Of a DNA stretch of 64,000 nucleotides, positions 22,987 to 32,267 are shown piece by piece. The stretch's first letter is position 1. Every line of letters starts with the position of its first letter. The notes under the pieces are model-generated. The model was given only the letters and a program-made list of their open reading frames with translations, made no database searches and was not told the origin of the DNA. The translations under genes were made by a program, and so were the position numbers. This DNA comes from G963677485 sp942492855 (lineage in GTDB: Bacteria > Armatimonadota > HRBIN16): positions 3,844,001 through 3,908,000 of the forward strand of contig OW818647.1 in the NCBI GenBank assembly GCA_942492855.1, given 5' to 3'.

Positions 22987-25389
22987 ATGTCTCGAAAATA
23001 TACTGGTGAGTTTCTGGACCGCATCGCGTATCCGCTAGGCGGAATCGGCGCAGGGATGATCTGCCTGGACGGTACAGGCGCCGTTTCCAACGTCTCGGTG
23101 CGGAACCAACCGAATGTGTTCCTGGAGCCGTGTATGTTTTCGGCACTGAGTGTTCTGGGAGACAGCGTATCTGCCCGCGTGCTGGAGGCGCCGGTGCCGC
23201 GCTGGAAGGCGTTCGGCAGTCCTGGCTCCGGCAACGGTCTGCCTGACAAGACCTATGGCCTGCCCCGCTTCACAGGTGCCGAGTTCCAGTCCCAATACCC
23301 GTTCGCAAGCGTTGATCTGCTAGATCATGAACATGGCCCGATCGCGGCCAGCCTTGTCGGCTGGAGCCCGTTCGTGCCGGGCGATGCCGACCGTTCCTCA
23401 CTGCCGATGGCGGCATTGGAGTATGAGTTTGTGAACTTGACTGAAGAGCCGGTGGATGCGGTCTACTCCTTCCACAGTCGCAACTTCATGGCCACTGGCT
23501 CCCCAGGTGCCGGCGTGGCTGCTGCGCCTGGGGGCTTCGTGCTGCAGCAGGCGGCAGTTGAGGGAAAACCCTGGGAGCAGGGCGCGTTCTGCGCGTGCGT
23601 AGATGATGCGGATGTGGTGGTCGACCACAAGTGGTTTCGTGGTGGATGGTTTGACAGTCTAACGATGGCATGGAACGCAGTCGCCGCAGGCAAGGTGATC
23701 GCCAATCCGCCGGTCAGTGAAGGCGATGCCAGTCCGGGAGGCAGCCTATATGTGCCCTTCCGCTTGGAGCCCGGTCAGGTTAAGACCATTACGCTGATGC
23801 TGAGCTGGTATGTGCCGCACAGCGAATTGAACATCGGCGAGAGCTGCGGGTGTGATGCCTGCGATCAGCCGAGACCAGCCCATTCTCCCTGGTATGCCGG
23901 ACAGTATGCCGACATTCAGGAAGTTGCGGCTCACTGGCGCGCTGACTACCATACTCTGCGTTCAGATACTATGGGTTTTACCGACTGCTTCTTTGATAGC
24001 ACCTTGCCCGACGAAGCTCTGGAGGCGGTGGAGGCGAACCTCTCCATACTCAAGTCACCCACGATTCTGCGCCAAACCGATGGGCGCATCTGGGCCTGGG
24101 AGGGCTGCTGCGACACGGCCGGCTGCTGCCACGGCTCCTGCACCCACGTATGGAACTACGCCCAGGCACTGCCTCACCTGTTCCCGGATTTGGAGCGCAC
24201 GATGCGCGAGACGGAGTTCCTGGTAAGCCAGGATGAGCGCGGGCATCAAAACTTCCGTGCTTCTCTGCCGATACGCAAGCCAGATCACGGCTTCCACGCG
24301 GCTGCCGATGGTCAGTTGGGCGGTATCATCAAACTTTATCGTGACTGGCGGATTTCGGGCGACACGGAGTGGCTGCGCGGTTTATGGCCGCAGGCGAAGG
24401 CCAGCCTCAACTACTGCATTGAGCTATGGGACCCGGACCATCTTGGCGTGACCATAGAGCCGCACCATAATACTTATGACATCGAGTTCTGGGGTGCTGA
24501 CGGCATGTGCAGCAGCATCTACCTTGGTGCTCTGAAGGCTGCGGAGATCATGGGCGACGCATGTGGTGACGCAGAACCGCTCTACTCTGGGTTGCTGAGC
24601 AAAGGGCTGGCCTACCTTGATGCGGAGTTGTATAACGGCGAGTATTACACCCAAAAGGTGCAGTGGCGTGACTTGCGGGCTGCTCAGGCGATGCTGAGTA
24701 CATACGGCTATTCACCTGAAGCACAAGCCATACTCGAGATAGAAGGGCCGAAGTATCAATACGGCACAGGCTGCATCTCGGATGGCGTGATCGGCTTTTG
24801 GATGGCGCAAGCGGCTGGGTTGGGTATGCTGGGTCATGCCGACCGGGTGGAGAGCCATTTGGCTGCCATCTATCGGTATAACTTGAAGCATGATCTCTCC
24901 ACACATGCGAACCCTCAACGCCCGACTTTCGCGCTTGGCGATGAGGGAGGTCTGCTGCTTTGCTCATGGCCACATGGCGGAAAGCCGCAACTGCCTTTTG
25001 TGTATAGCGATGAGGTGTGGACGGGAATTGAATACCAGGTGGCCTCGCATTGCATCATGAACGGGCTGGTGGACGAAGGGTTGGATATCGTACGAACCTG
25101 CCGCGACCGCTATGATGGTAAGAAACGCAACCCGTTCAATGAGTATGAGTGTGGTCACTGGTATGCCCGCGCGATGGCCTCATATGCGCTGCTGCAGGCC
25201 CTCACCGGCGCGTGCTACGATGCGGTGACAAAGGTTCTGACGCTGACGCCTGCCATACAGGGAGACGTCCGTGGCTTCCTTAGCACGGCGTCTGGGTATG
25301 GAACGGTGGGTGTGAAAGATGGCCAACCGTTCGTGGATGTTGCTCAAGGATGCATCGACATCGACCGCATCGACTACATACCGGCATGA
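22987..25389 (+). CDS. GH116 glycoside hydrolase (beta-glucosidase/GBA2-like)
   Basis: The 800-residue product opens with the family landmark RIAYPLGGIGAGMICLDGTG and an N-terminal beta-sandwich. A helical barrel follows with CTHVWNYAQALPHLFPDLER, EPHHNTYDIEFWGADGM and GDEGGLLLCSWPHGG. E500 (DIEFWG) and D652 (LGDEGG) stand 152 residues apart, as do the known nucleophile and acid/base of TxGH116, so they are the likely pair. AGGAGGAG precedes the ATG. There is no signal peptide, so it probably acts on imported oligosaccharides. Its stop overlaps the next gene by ATGA. A 3' duplicate of this gene lies at 26910. Confidence 0.85.
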   Translation: MSRKYTGEFLDRIAYPLGGIGAGMICLDGTGAVSNVSVRNQPNVFLEPCMFSALSVLGDSVSARVLEAPVPRWKAFGSPGSGNGLPDKTYGLPRFTGAEFQSQYPFASVDLLDHEHGPIAASLVGWSPFVPGDADRSSLPMAALEYEFVNLTEEPVDAVYSFHSRNFMATGSPGAGVAAAPGGFVLQQAAVEGKPWEQGAFCACVDDADVVVDHKWFRGGWFDSLTMAWNAVAAGKVIANPPVSEGDASPGGSLYVPFRLEPGQVKTITLMLSWYVPHSELNIGESCGCDACDQPRPAHSPWYAGQYADIQEVAAHWRADYHTLRSDTMGFTDCFFDSTLPDEALEAVEANLSILKSPTILRQTDGRIWAWEGCCDTAGCCHGSCTHVWNYAQALPHLFPDLERTMRETEFLVSQDERGHQNFRASLPIRKPDHGFHAAADGQLGGIIKLYRDWRISGDTEWLRGLWPQAKASLNYCIELWDPDHLGVTIEPHHNTYDIEFWGADGMCSSIYLGALKAAEIMGDACGDAEPLYSGLLSKGLAYLDAELYNGEYYTQKVQWRDLRAAQAMLSTYGYSPEAQAILEIEGPKYQYGTGCISDGVIGFWMAQAAGLGMLGHADRVESHLAAIYRYNLKHDLSTHANPQRPTFALGDEGGLLLCSWPHGGKPQLPFVYSDEVWTGIEYQVASHCIMNGLVDEGLDIVRTCRDRYDGKKRNPFNEYECGHWYARAMASYALLQALTGACYDAVTKVLTLTPAIQGDVRGFLSTASGYGTVGVKDGQPFVDVAQGCIDIDRIDYIPA

Positions 25390-26891
25390 CGATGCCTACA
25401 CCTAACGTGAAACAGCAGCTATGGGTCTACCCGGCTCCGGGGCAGGAGGCCTACCGCTCGGAGCACTACCGTGTGCGCGTGGAACAAGGTGTGCAGTCAA
25501 AACTCGCCTTCTGTTACCAGGCACGCTCGATATGGCACCATGAGTATCCAGAGCCATGGACCGCCCAGTTCTTTCCAAAAGAGAATAACTGGGTGAGTTT
25601 TTCCTTCGCTGGTAAGGTCACGGTGGTCATCGAACCACGTAGTATTAGGGCGACATGGGTTGAGGTGCGCCCTGACCCACAGGGCGTGAAAGCGTCATTG
25701 AAGGATGGCAAGGTCAGGGTAGAGATCACCCGACCCGGGCAGTATTACGTGCTGGTGAAAGCCCAGAGTGACGAGAAGTTCGACTTCGAGCACCCGTTGT
25801 TCATCTTCGCGAATCCTCCGGAGACCGATGTGCCAGTAAAAGGAACCCCGGGTGTTCACTATTTCGGCCCAGGTTTTCACAACATCGGGTTTCAGTATAA
25901 GGTGAAGGCTGGCGAGACCGTCTATCTGGCAGGCGGGGCCATGGTGCAGGGATCGATCTACTATGACGGAGCGGGCGTCAAGATTCTGGGCAGAGGCATT
26001 CTGACTGATCGCAAGCTCATGATTCAGCGGGTGAAGTCGGCATTAGCTGAGAAAGCCGCGGGTAAAGCGAATGCCTGGGACCTTAATCACGACAAGATGT
26101 ATGCGGATAAGTGGGCTACCATCTTTGGAGATGACCAGGGTAGTGGAGCACTGATCGAGGGCATTACTATTATAGAATCACCATTCTATATGGTGAGAAC
26201 CCATGGGCCGGACACGGTATTTCGGAACCTGAAGCTGATGTCCGATTTATATAACAACAACGGGATCATCGGGGGGCAAAATCACAAGATTCTGGATTGT
26301 TTCTTCAAGGTCGAAGACGATGTGTTTTGCTGGATGTTACCTGTATCGGAGACCCGAAACTGCGTGATCTGGAAACAAGATAATGCGTGCATGGTTCAGC
26401 TTGGATACGGCTACAGCTACACATCATATGGGCATATTTTCAAAGATAACTGGGTGATCATGGACCGATCCAGCGTGCAGGATATGACTCGCGCCTTGTT
26501 TGGTTTGGCGTCCTCTACAGGCACCAGCTTCACCGACTGCCGGATCGAGAACCTCAAGGTGTGGGGTGATGTGCTTAACTTTCTGGCCATTGACAACCGG
26601 AATATCCCTACGCCATGGTCTCTCAAAGTCGAAGGTAAGGTCACACTCCGGCCCGTGAATCTGAGTTTCAAGAACGTACAGATTACCGGCACGGAGAGGG
26701 GATCCTACTGGGGACCGGCGGTCGCTGATTTGAAGGACACCCCCATGCGCTCGCGCCTGCGCACAGAGAACGAGGGGACCATCAACATCACTTTAGAAAA
26801 TGTGAGTATCAACGGCAAGCGGCTGAGAAGCGATGCCGACTGGCCCAACGGCTTGTTGAAGGTAGGGAAAGCCACAGTAAACTACAAGTAA
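25386..26891 (+). CDS. GH49-like beta-helix protein, copy 1, signal peptide missing
   Basis: The 501-residue product has an N-terminal beta-sandwich (VKQQLWVYPAPGQEAYRSEH onward) and a beta-helix with VKAGETVYLAGGAMVQGSI, LIEGITIIESPFYMVRTHG, and DCFFKVEDDVFCW, whose acidic cluster resembles the active site of GH49 and related families. It is very similar to the gene at 27109 but lacks that gene's signal peptide. Its ATG overlaps the GH116 stop (25386-25389). It has no ribosome site of its own, so translation depends on coupling. It is probably cytoplasmic or a decaying copy. Confidence 0.72.
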   Translation: MTMPTPNVKQQLWVYPAPGQEAYRSEHYRVRVEQGVQSKLAFCYQARSIWHHEYPEPWTAQFFPKENNWVSFSFAGKVTVVIEPRSIRATWVEVRPDPQGVKASLKDGKVRVEITRPGQYYVLVKAQSDEKFDFEHPLFIFANPPETDVPVKGTPGVHYFGPGFHNIGFQYKVKAGETVYLAGGAMVQGSIYYDGAGVKILGRGILTDRKLMIQRVKSALAEKAAGKANAWDLNHDKMYADKWATIFGDDQGSGALIEGITIIESPFYMVRTHGPDTVFRNLKLMSDLYNNNGIIGGQNHKILDCFFKVEDDVFCWMLPVSETRNCVIWKQDNACMVQLGYGYSYTSYGHIFKDNWVIMDRSSVQDMTRALFGLASSTGTSFTDCRIENLKVWGDVLNFLAIDNRNIPTPWSLKVEGKVTLRPVNLSFKNVQITGTERGSYWGPAVADLKDTPMRSRLRTENEGTINITLENVSINGKRLRSDADWPNGLLKVGKATVNYK

Positions 26892-26909
26892 CGCAGAGCG
26901 GAAACATAC

Positions 26910-27098
26910 GCTCACGACGCGGGCTACGATGCGGTGACTAAGGTTCTGACTCTGGCCCCTGCCATACAGAACCATGTCCGTGGCTTCCTCAGCACAGCGT
27001 TTGGGTTTGGCACGGTGGGTGTGAAAGATGGCCTGCTGTTCGTTGAAGTGGTGAGCGGTGATATCGAGATCAACAAGATTAACTACAGACCGGAATGA
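26910..27098 (+). pseudogene. 3' remnant of a duplicated GH116 gene
   Basis: Read in the frame starting at 26919, this gives 60 codons ending at TGA 27098. They match the last 60 codons of the GH116 gene: AGYDAVTKVLTLAPAIQ against ACYDAVTKVLTLTPAIQ, and RGFLSTAFGFGTVGVKDG against RGFLSTASGYGTVGVKDG. DNA similarity starts near 26910. Everything upstream of the enzyme is gone. It shows that GH116 plus the GH49-like gene was once duplicated in tandem. Confidence 0.9.
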
Positions 27099-27108
27099 TG
27101 GAGTCCTC

Positions 27109-28671
27109 ATGAGAGCTTACGTACTTACCGTTGGATTTCTCGCGGTTTTCTTGCTGACAGGGAGCATGACTATGTCCGCACCTACCGTGAAACAGCAGTT
27201 GTGGGTCTACCCGGCTCCAGGGCAGGAGGGCTACCGCTCGGAGCACTACCGTGTGCGTGTGGAACAGGGTGTGCAGTCAAAACCGGCATTCTGCTACCAG
27301 GCACGCTCGATGTGGCATCACGAGTTCCCTGACCCATATACCGCCCAGTTCTTTCCGAAAGAGAACAACTGGGTTAGTTTTTCATTCTCAGGTAAGGTTA
27401 CTGTGGTCATCGAACCCATAAACATCAAGACGATAGGGGTCGAACTGCGGCCTGACCCACAGGGTGTGAAAGCCTCATTAAAGGATGGCAAAATCCGGGT
27501 AGATATCACCAGACCTGGGCAGTATTACGTGTTAGTAAAGGCGCAGGGTGACGAGACGTTCGACTTCGAGCACCCGTTGTTCATCTTCGCGAACCCTCCG
27601 GAGACCGGAGTGCCGTTAAAGGGCACACCAGGTGTTCACTACTTCGGGCCGGGTGTACATAACATCGGGTTTCAATACAAAATAAAGGCTGGCGAGACCG
27701 TATACCTGGCAGGTGGAGCCATGGTGCAGGGATCGATCTACTACGACGGAGCCGGAGTCAAGATTCTGGGCCGAGGCATACTGACTGACCGCAAGCTCAT
27801 GATCCAGCGGGTGAAGTCGGCATTGGCAGAGAAGGCGGCGGGTAAGGAATTTGCCTGGGCACTTAATCACGACCAGATGTTTGCCGATAAATGGGCGACG
27901 ATCATTGGTGATGACCACGGTCATGGAGCCCTCATCGAGGGCATCACTATCATTGAATCACCGTTCTACATGATAAGAACGCACGGTACGGGCATGGTGT
28001 TCCGCAATCTCAAGCTAATGTCGGACCTGTACAACAACAATGGAATCGTCAGTGGCAGTAATCACAAGATAGTTGACTGCTTCTTCAAGGTAGAAGACGA
28101 TGTGTTTTGCTGGGTAATGCCTGTTTCCGAAACCAGGAACTGCGTGATATGGAAGCAGGACAATGGATGTGTGGTGCAGCTAGGGTGGGGCCATAACTAC
28201 GCAACCCATGGCCATATTTTTAAAGACAACTGGGTGATAATGGACCGCACCACTGTGCAGAACTGGGCACGCGGGTTGTTCGGTATGGCTTCGTCATCTG
28301 GAACCAGTTTTACCGACTGCCGTATCGAGAACCTCAAGGTGTGGGGTGATGTGCTGAACTTTCTGGCCATTGACAACCGGTATATTCCCACACCGTGGTC
28401 GCAGCAAATGGAAGGAAAGGCTGTGCTTCGGCCGGTGAACCTCTATTTCAAGAATGTTCAAATAACAGGCACCGAGCGTGGGTTCTATTGGGGTTCGGCA
28501 TTCGCCGACCTCAAAGACACCCCTATGCGCTCGCGCCTTCGCACGGAGAACGAGGGCACCATCAAAATTACGCTGGACAATGTGAGTATCAACGGCAAGC
28601 GGCTGAGAAGCGATGCTGACTGGCCCAACGGGTTGTTAAGAACCGGGAAAGTTACCGTAGACTACAGATAG
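27109..28671 (+). CDS. secreted GH49-like beta-helix protein, copy 2
   Basis: The 520-residue product has a signal peptide (MRAYVLTVGFLAVFLLTGS) and is colinear with copy 1 at 25386 from the MTM residues onward. TGGAG precedes ATG 27109 by 6 nt. The beta-helix contains LIEGITIIESPFYMIRTHG and DCFFKVEDDVFCWVMPVSE. The two genes differ at scattered positions along their length, so the duplication is not recent. The expected role is cleavage of an alpha-glucan or related polysaccharide outside the cytoplasm; the family assignment is by motif only. Confidence 0.75.
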   Translation: MRAYVLTVGFLAVFLLTGSMTMSAPTVKQQLWVYPAPGQEGYRSEHYRVRVEQGVQSKPAFCYQARSMWHHEFPDPYTAQFFPKENNWVSFSFSGKVTVVIEPINIKTIGVELRPDPQGVKASLKDGKIRVDITRPGQYYVLVKAQGDETFDFEHPLFIFANPPETGVPLKGTPGVHYFGPGVHNIGFQYKIKAGETVYLAGGAMVQGSIYYDGAGVKILGRGILTDRKLMIQRVKSALAEKAAGKEFAWALNHDQMFADKWATIIGDDHGHGALIEGITIIESPFYMIRTHGTGMVFRNLKLMSDLYNNNGIVSGSNHKIVDCFFKVEDDVFCWVMPVSETRNCVIWKQDNGCVVQLGWGHNYATHGHIFKDNWVIMDRTTVQNWARGLFGMASSSGTSFTDCRIENLKVWGDVLNFLAIDNRYIPTPWSQQMEGKAVLRPVNLYFKNVQITGTERGFYWGSAFADLKDTPMRSRLRTENEGTIKITLDNVSINGKRLRSDADWPNGLLRTGKVTVDYR

Positions 28672-28746
28672 CTCAGATCGGATCCTGATATCGCCGGGCG
28701 TAGTAGTCAATGTGCTTTATGATTGGTAACGTGGCAAGCAGGGTTG

Positions 28747-29085
28747 TTACGGGAGCACGTGATCGTCCACATCGCTTGGGCAGGTCACCTGACGTTTCTC
28801 ATTTCCGAGATTGTTATATGGTTTTTGATCGGTGGGGCAGACTGGCATTTGTTTTAGCGGGCAGTTCGGTCCGATCAGGTTGTTTTTATTGATGCCGATG
28901 TTGCGCATCATCAATTGCTGTTTTCCGTCTTCGATGGCCTTCATATTGGCGATGCAGGCCTTAGTGTGGCTGACCGTTCGAGCGTTGAGGAACGCAGGTA
29001 TGATCACCATCAGCAATACCGCGATAATGGTTGCGACGACCATGACCTCTATGAGGGTATACCCGTATGGTCGCGCAGGTTTCAT
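28747..29085 (-). CDS. type IV pilin-like pseudopilin (prepilin N-methylation motif)
   Basis: The 112-residue product has the class III signal MKPARPYG-YTLIEVMVVAT, with cleavage after G8, tyrosine instead of the usual phenylalanine at +1, and glutamate at +5. A single hydrophobic helix follows. The rest has CIANMKAIEDGKQQL and three further Cys, in PNCPLK, CPTDQKPY and CPSD, which is common in short pseudopilins of Planctomycetes and Armatimonadetes. The ATG at 29085 follows AAGGAG. No other pilus or secretion gene is nearby. Confidence 0.85.
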   Translation of the reverse strand: MKPARPYGYTLIEVMVVATIIAVLLMVIIPAFLNARTVSHTKACIANMKAIEDGKQQLMMRNIGINKNNLIGPNCPLKQMPVCPTDQKPYNNLGNEKRQVTCPSDVDDHVLP

Positions 29086-29346
29086 GTTTAGCGTTGCTCC
29101 TTCAGCTTGCCGATATGTGACCGGCAAAAAGCCGCAGTCTGATGGATAGGCATGGCTACATGTGAAGAGTAAGCGAAAAGTGTCTGGTTGTCAAGCGGTT
29201 TTGTGTCTGTGTGTGTCAAATTCTGCAATTTCGCCATGAATGATGTAACTGTGGCACTGGTGGTATAGTCCATAATGTATAACACTCTGTTGTACAGCAA
29301 TGGCGCCGGACAACAAATTATTGGTGTTAACCGAAAGAGGCAGAAG

Positions 29347-30732
29347 ATGTCTGTTCCTCGAACTATTGCGATCGGTATTGCAGGCGTGGCGTTCATGACG
29401 CTGTCCGCTTTCTGTCTGGCCTGGGCATGCCCGCCCTACAACATCCGCGTGCTGGCCATGGTTGGACTGGCCATGTGTTGTATCACATCACTACTGTATC
29501 AGCGAGGGCTCTATCCCACCGGCCTTGGTCTCTATACGGGACTGCTGATGGGCGTTTTGGTGATCGGTCGTGACTCCGACTACACCGCCTTCGCGAACAT
29601 GCTTCCCATATTCGGAACGGTAGGGTTCAACCTGGGTATCACTTGCTGGCTGATCTGCTGGGCAAAGAAGCGTCTCCCGATCACTTCCCTGTGGTGGTTC
29701 ATCCCCACCGCAGCCGCAGCCACCGAATTTGCTGGTGCGCACATGTTTCCTGTGTCGCTGGCGGTAACCCAGCACACCAGTGCGTGGGCCTGTCAGTTGG
29801 CTGGAGTCACGGGTCAGTGGGGTATATCTTGGGTGTTGTGGCTGGCTCCTTCGGCGCTGGTGATGGGCATCATCACCCGGAAGCACTGGCTCACCGCGGT
29901 AGGTGTCGCGCTGTTTGTGTTTACCAGTCTGCCTTTCACGCCGAAGTTGGTCTCTGTGCCAGGATATATCGGCGTTGCGGCCGTGCAGGCTCCTGGCGAG
30001 CGCACCGCAGCGGAAATCACCATGACACTACCCAAGGACATCCGCTACGTAGTCTGGCCCGAGCAGGTGCAGTTGTATTGGGATGCTACCACCAGGCAGA
30101 CGGCCATGCGGTCTGGTAAATACATATCGGGCAGCTTCGAGCGTGAGATACCCAAACAGCGGTCTACCAACTCCGCCCGTTTGTATGCCCCGTCAGGCAA
30201 GCTGGTGCTGGTCACGGACAAATACCATTTGTTCGGCAAAGAGGTGCTGCAGTATCAAAAGGGCAACTCCAACAGAGCGGTGGAGGTAGCTCCGGGTGTG
30301 CGCATCGCGGTGCCGATTTGCTTCGATATGGTCTACCCCGATGTTCCGCGTAAACTCGCGCGTGGTGGAGCCACCCTGCTGATGGTGCCCAACTCCGACC
30401 CCGATTCCCCGGACCACGCCTTCCACAAGCTTCACATCGCCATGGTGAGGTTGCGGGCTGCCGAAAACCGCATCCCGATCGTGTGGTCAGAGGTGAGCTC
30501 CTTCTCGTCGGTGATTGATGCCTCAGGCGCGGTCATCAAGCAGGCAGGGATGAATGAGGAAACCGCAGTAACCGCCAAAATACGCCCAGGCTACCAGCGG
30601 ACGCTGTATACGCGCTTCGGCGACTGGTTCGCTTGGGTTTGTGTGGCCGTCACGCTGGGTCTGCTTGGGTTCAAGCTGGCACTGCGGGTCAAGAAGGGCC
30701 TCAAGTGGGTGCGTGATCTGAAGTTGAGATAA
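29347..30732 (+). CDS. lnt: apolipoprotein N-acyltransferase-like protein
   Basis: The 461-residue product has several N-terminal membrane helices and a periplasmic nitrilase domain. The catalytic triad positions are E239 (VVWPEQ), K292 (TDKYHLFG) and C325 (AVPICFDMVYPD), with a C-terminal membrane helix (FAWVCVAVTLGLLGFKLAL). Lnt adds the third acyl chain to lipoproteins, which fits the lipoprotein gene in this window. AAAGAGG supports ATG 29347; the frame opens earlier at 29275. Other membrane nitrilases are a minor alternative. The 29086-29346 gap holds no other gene. Confidence 0.82.
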   Translation: MSVPRTIAIGIAGVAFMTLSAFCLAWACPPYNIRVLAMVGLAMCCITSLLYQRGLYPTGLGLYTGLLMGVLVIGRDSDYTAFANMLPIFGTVGFNLGITCWLICWAKKRLPITSLWWFIPTAAAATEFAGAHMFPVSLAVTQHTSAWACQLAGVTGQWGISWVLWLAPSALVMGIITRKHWLTAVGVALFVFTSLPFTPKLVSVPGYIGVAAVQAPGERTAAEITMTLPKDIRYVVWPEQVQLYWDATTRQTAMRSGKYISGSFEREIPKQRSTNSARLYAPSGKLVLVTDKYHLFGKEVLQYQKGNSNRAVEVAPGVRIAVPICFDMVYPDVPRKLARGGATLLMVPNSDPDSPDHAFHKLHIAMVRLRAAENRIPIVWSEVSSFSSVIDASGAVIKQAGMNEETAVTAKIRPGYQRTLYTRFGDWFAWVCVAVTLGLLGFKLALRVKKGLKWVRDLKLR

Positions 30733-30741
30733 GTTATCTGC

Positions 30742-30767
30742 CAGGACGGCGGTCACCCGCCGTCCTG
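30742..30767 (+). terminator. hairpin after lnt, terminator-like
   Basis: An 11 bp perfect stem (CAGGACGGCGG and its complement) with loop TCAC starts 9 nt after the stop. It has no T-run. Confidence 0.45.
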
Positions 30768-30829
30768 CGACATTCGTGTAAGCTGCCAGCGTATAATAAG
30801 CAAAGAGATACTTCAGGAGGTTCGTTCAA

Positions 30830-32221
30830 TTGCCAGAAATCATTAGAGTCGTGGTCGTGATAGCGATGGTGTGCGGTGTGAGCATCAGGTGCCTGGCGGC
30901 CCCAACAGCTCAACCGAAAAAGGCACTGGGCTTCTATAAGGTTGCTCAACAGGATGGCGTCTGGTGGCTGATAGACCCGCTAGGCAAGAGGTTCTACTCT
31001 GCCGGAGTTTGCTCGATTCAACCCGTGGGTGACGATGCTCCTACGCTGGGTTATGCGCCTTACAACCGCAACATCAAGGCGAAATACGGCAGCGAAGAGG
31101 CCTGGGAGATCGAGACTGCGAAACGCCTGAAGTTGTGGGGTTTCAACAGCCGAGGGGCTTGGAGTGCTTATCCAAAGGCTTTGCCCGAGTTCATCAACCT
31201 GGATTTCAGCACCGGACACTGGCAGAAGGGCACCTTACCAGACTACTTTAGCCCGCAGTTCGCCCAAACTGTGGATGAAACAGCGAAGGCCAGGACACGC
31301 CCAGACGACCACAACCTCATCGGCTATTTCACCGACAATGAGCTGCAGTGGGAAACCGACTGGCGGTTTGGCCCTTCGATGTTTGACCTCTACACCGCTC
31401 TGCCGTCGACTGCCGAAGGGAAGAAGCAGCAGAAGGCTTTTCTTCAATCACGCTACACCAACCCTGAGGATATGGCTAAAGTGTGGTCACCAGCCATCAG
31501 CACATGGGACGAGTTTGACGGCCTGACGAAGCTAAAGGCTGTCGACGATACGCAAGCTAAAAGCGATCGGGAAGCCTGGACACTGAAGGTTGCACGGCAC
31601 TATTTCCAGGTGACCACCTCCACCATCCGAAAATACGACCCAAACCACCTGATCGCTGGGAGCCGTATGACCAGTTGGACGGTTCCTGAGGTGGTGGTGC
31701 AGGCATGTGGCGAGTATTGCGACATTATCTCCATCAACCATTACGAGCTGGGTCTGATGGGGTCTTTGGCTTATGCGGCGATGAGGCCATCGGTCAAGAC
31801 GCTGGCGATCGACCTGAGCTTCAAGGAATTTTATCGGATTGGCAAGAAGCCGCTGCTGATCACCGAGTTCGGGTTTCGCGCTGATGACAGCCGACTGCCT
31901 AACTCCCACCCCGACCCCAAACTGGTGCAGCCGACCGTGCCCACGCAGAAGGCCAAGGGTGAGAAATATGCACAGTGGGTGACCACCTGGGCGAAAACGC
32001 CATATTTTGTGGGCAGCCACTGGTTCAAGTATATGGATGAACCCAAAGAGGGCCGGTTTGATGGCGAGAACGGCAACTACGGGCTGGTGAACATCGAAGA
32101 CACGCCATACACCGCGTTTGTGTCGCTGGTGACCAAGGCGAACAAGCAGTTGGTAACACTACACACTCCTCCAGCCACGAAGAATCCGAAGGTGACATCA
32201 AAGCCGCGAAACCGCAAGTAA
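30830..32221 (+). CDS. secreted GH50/GH-A clan glycosidase
   Basis: The 463-residue product has a signal peptide (ending RCLAAP) and a clan GH-A type (beta/alpha)8 barrel. The likely acid/base is E171 in GYFTDNEL and the nucleophile E346 in LLITEFGF. DGVWWLIDPLGKRFYSAGV and LWGFNSRGAWS resemble GH50 agarase-like enzymes. The start is TTG at 30830 behind AGGAGG (30815-30820), and a TATAAT at 30792-30797 may be its -10. A GH5/GH42-like relative is possible; the substrate is not clear. Confidence 0.7.
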   Translation: MPEIIRVVVVIAMVCGVSIRCLAAPTAQPKKALGFYKVAQQDGVWWLIDPLGKRFYSAGVCSIQPVGDDAPTLGYAPYNRNIKAKYGSEEAWEIETAKRLKLWGFNSRGAWSAYPKALPEFINLDFSTGHWQKGTLPDYFSPQFAQTVDETAKARTRPDDHNLIGYFTDNELQWETDWRFGPSMFDLYTALPSTAEGKKQQKAFLQSRYTNPEDMAKVWSPAISTWDEFDGLTKLKAVDDTQAKSDREAWTLKVARHYFQVTTSTIRKYDPNHLIAGSRMTSWTVPEVVVQACGEYCDIISINHYELGLMGSLAYAAMRPSVKTLAIDLSFKEFYRIGKKPLLITEFGFRADDSRLPNSHPDPKLVQPTVPTQKAKGEKYAQWVTTWAKTPYFVGSHWFKYMDEPKEGRFDGENGNYGLVNIEDTPYTAFVSLVTKANKQLVTLHTPPATKNPKVTSKPRNRK

Positions 32222-32267
32222 GTCCGATGTCGCCTGCACAACGCGGGTTTAGGAGGAGGAGACACTG

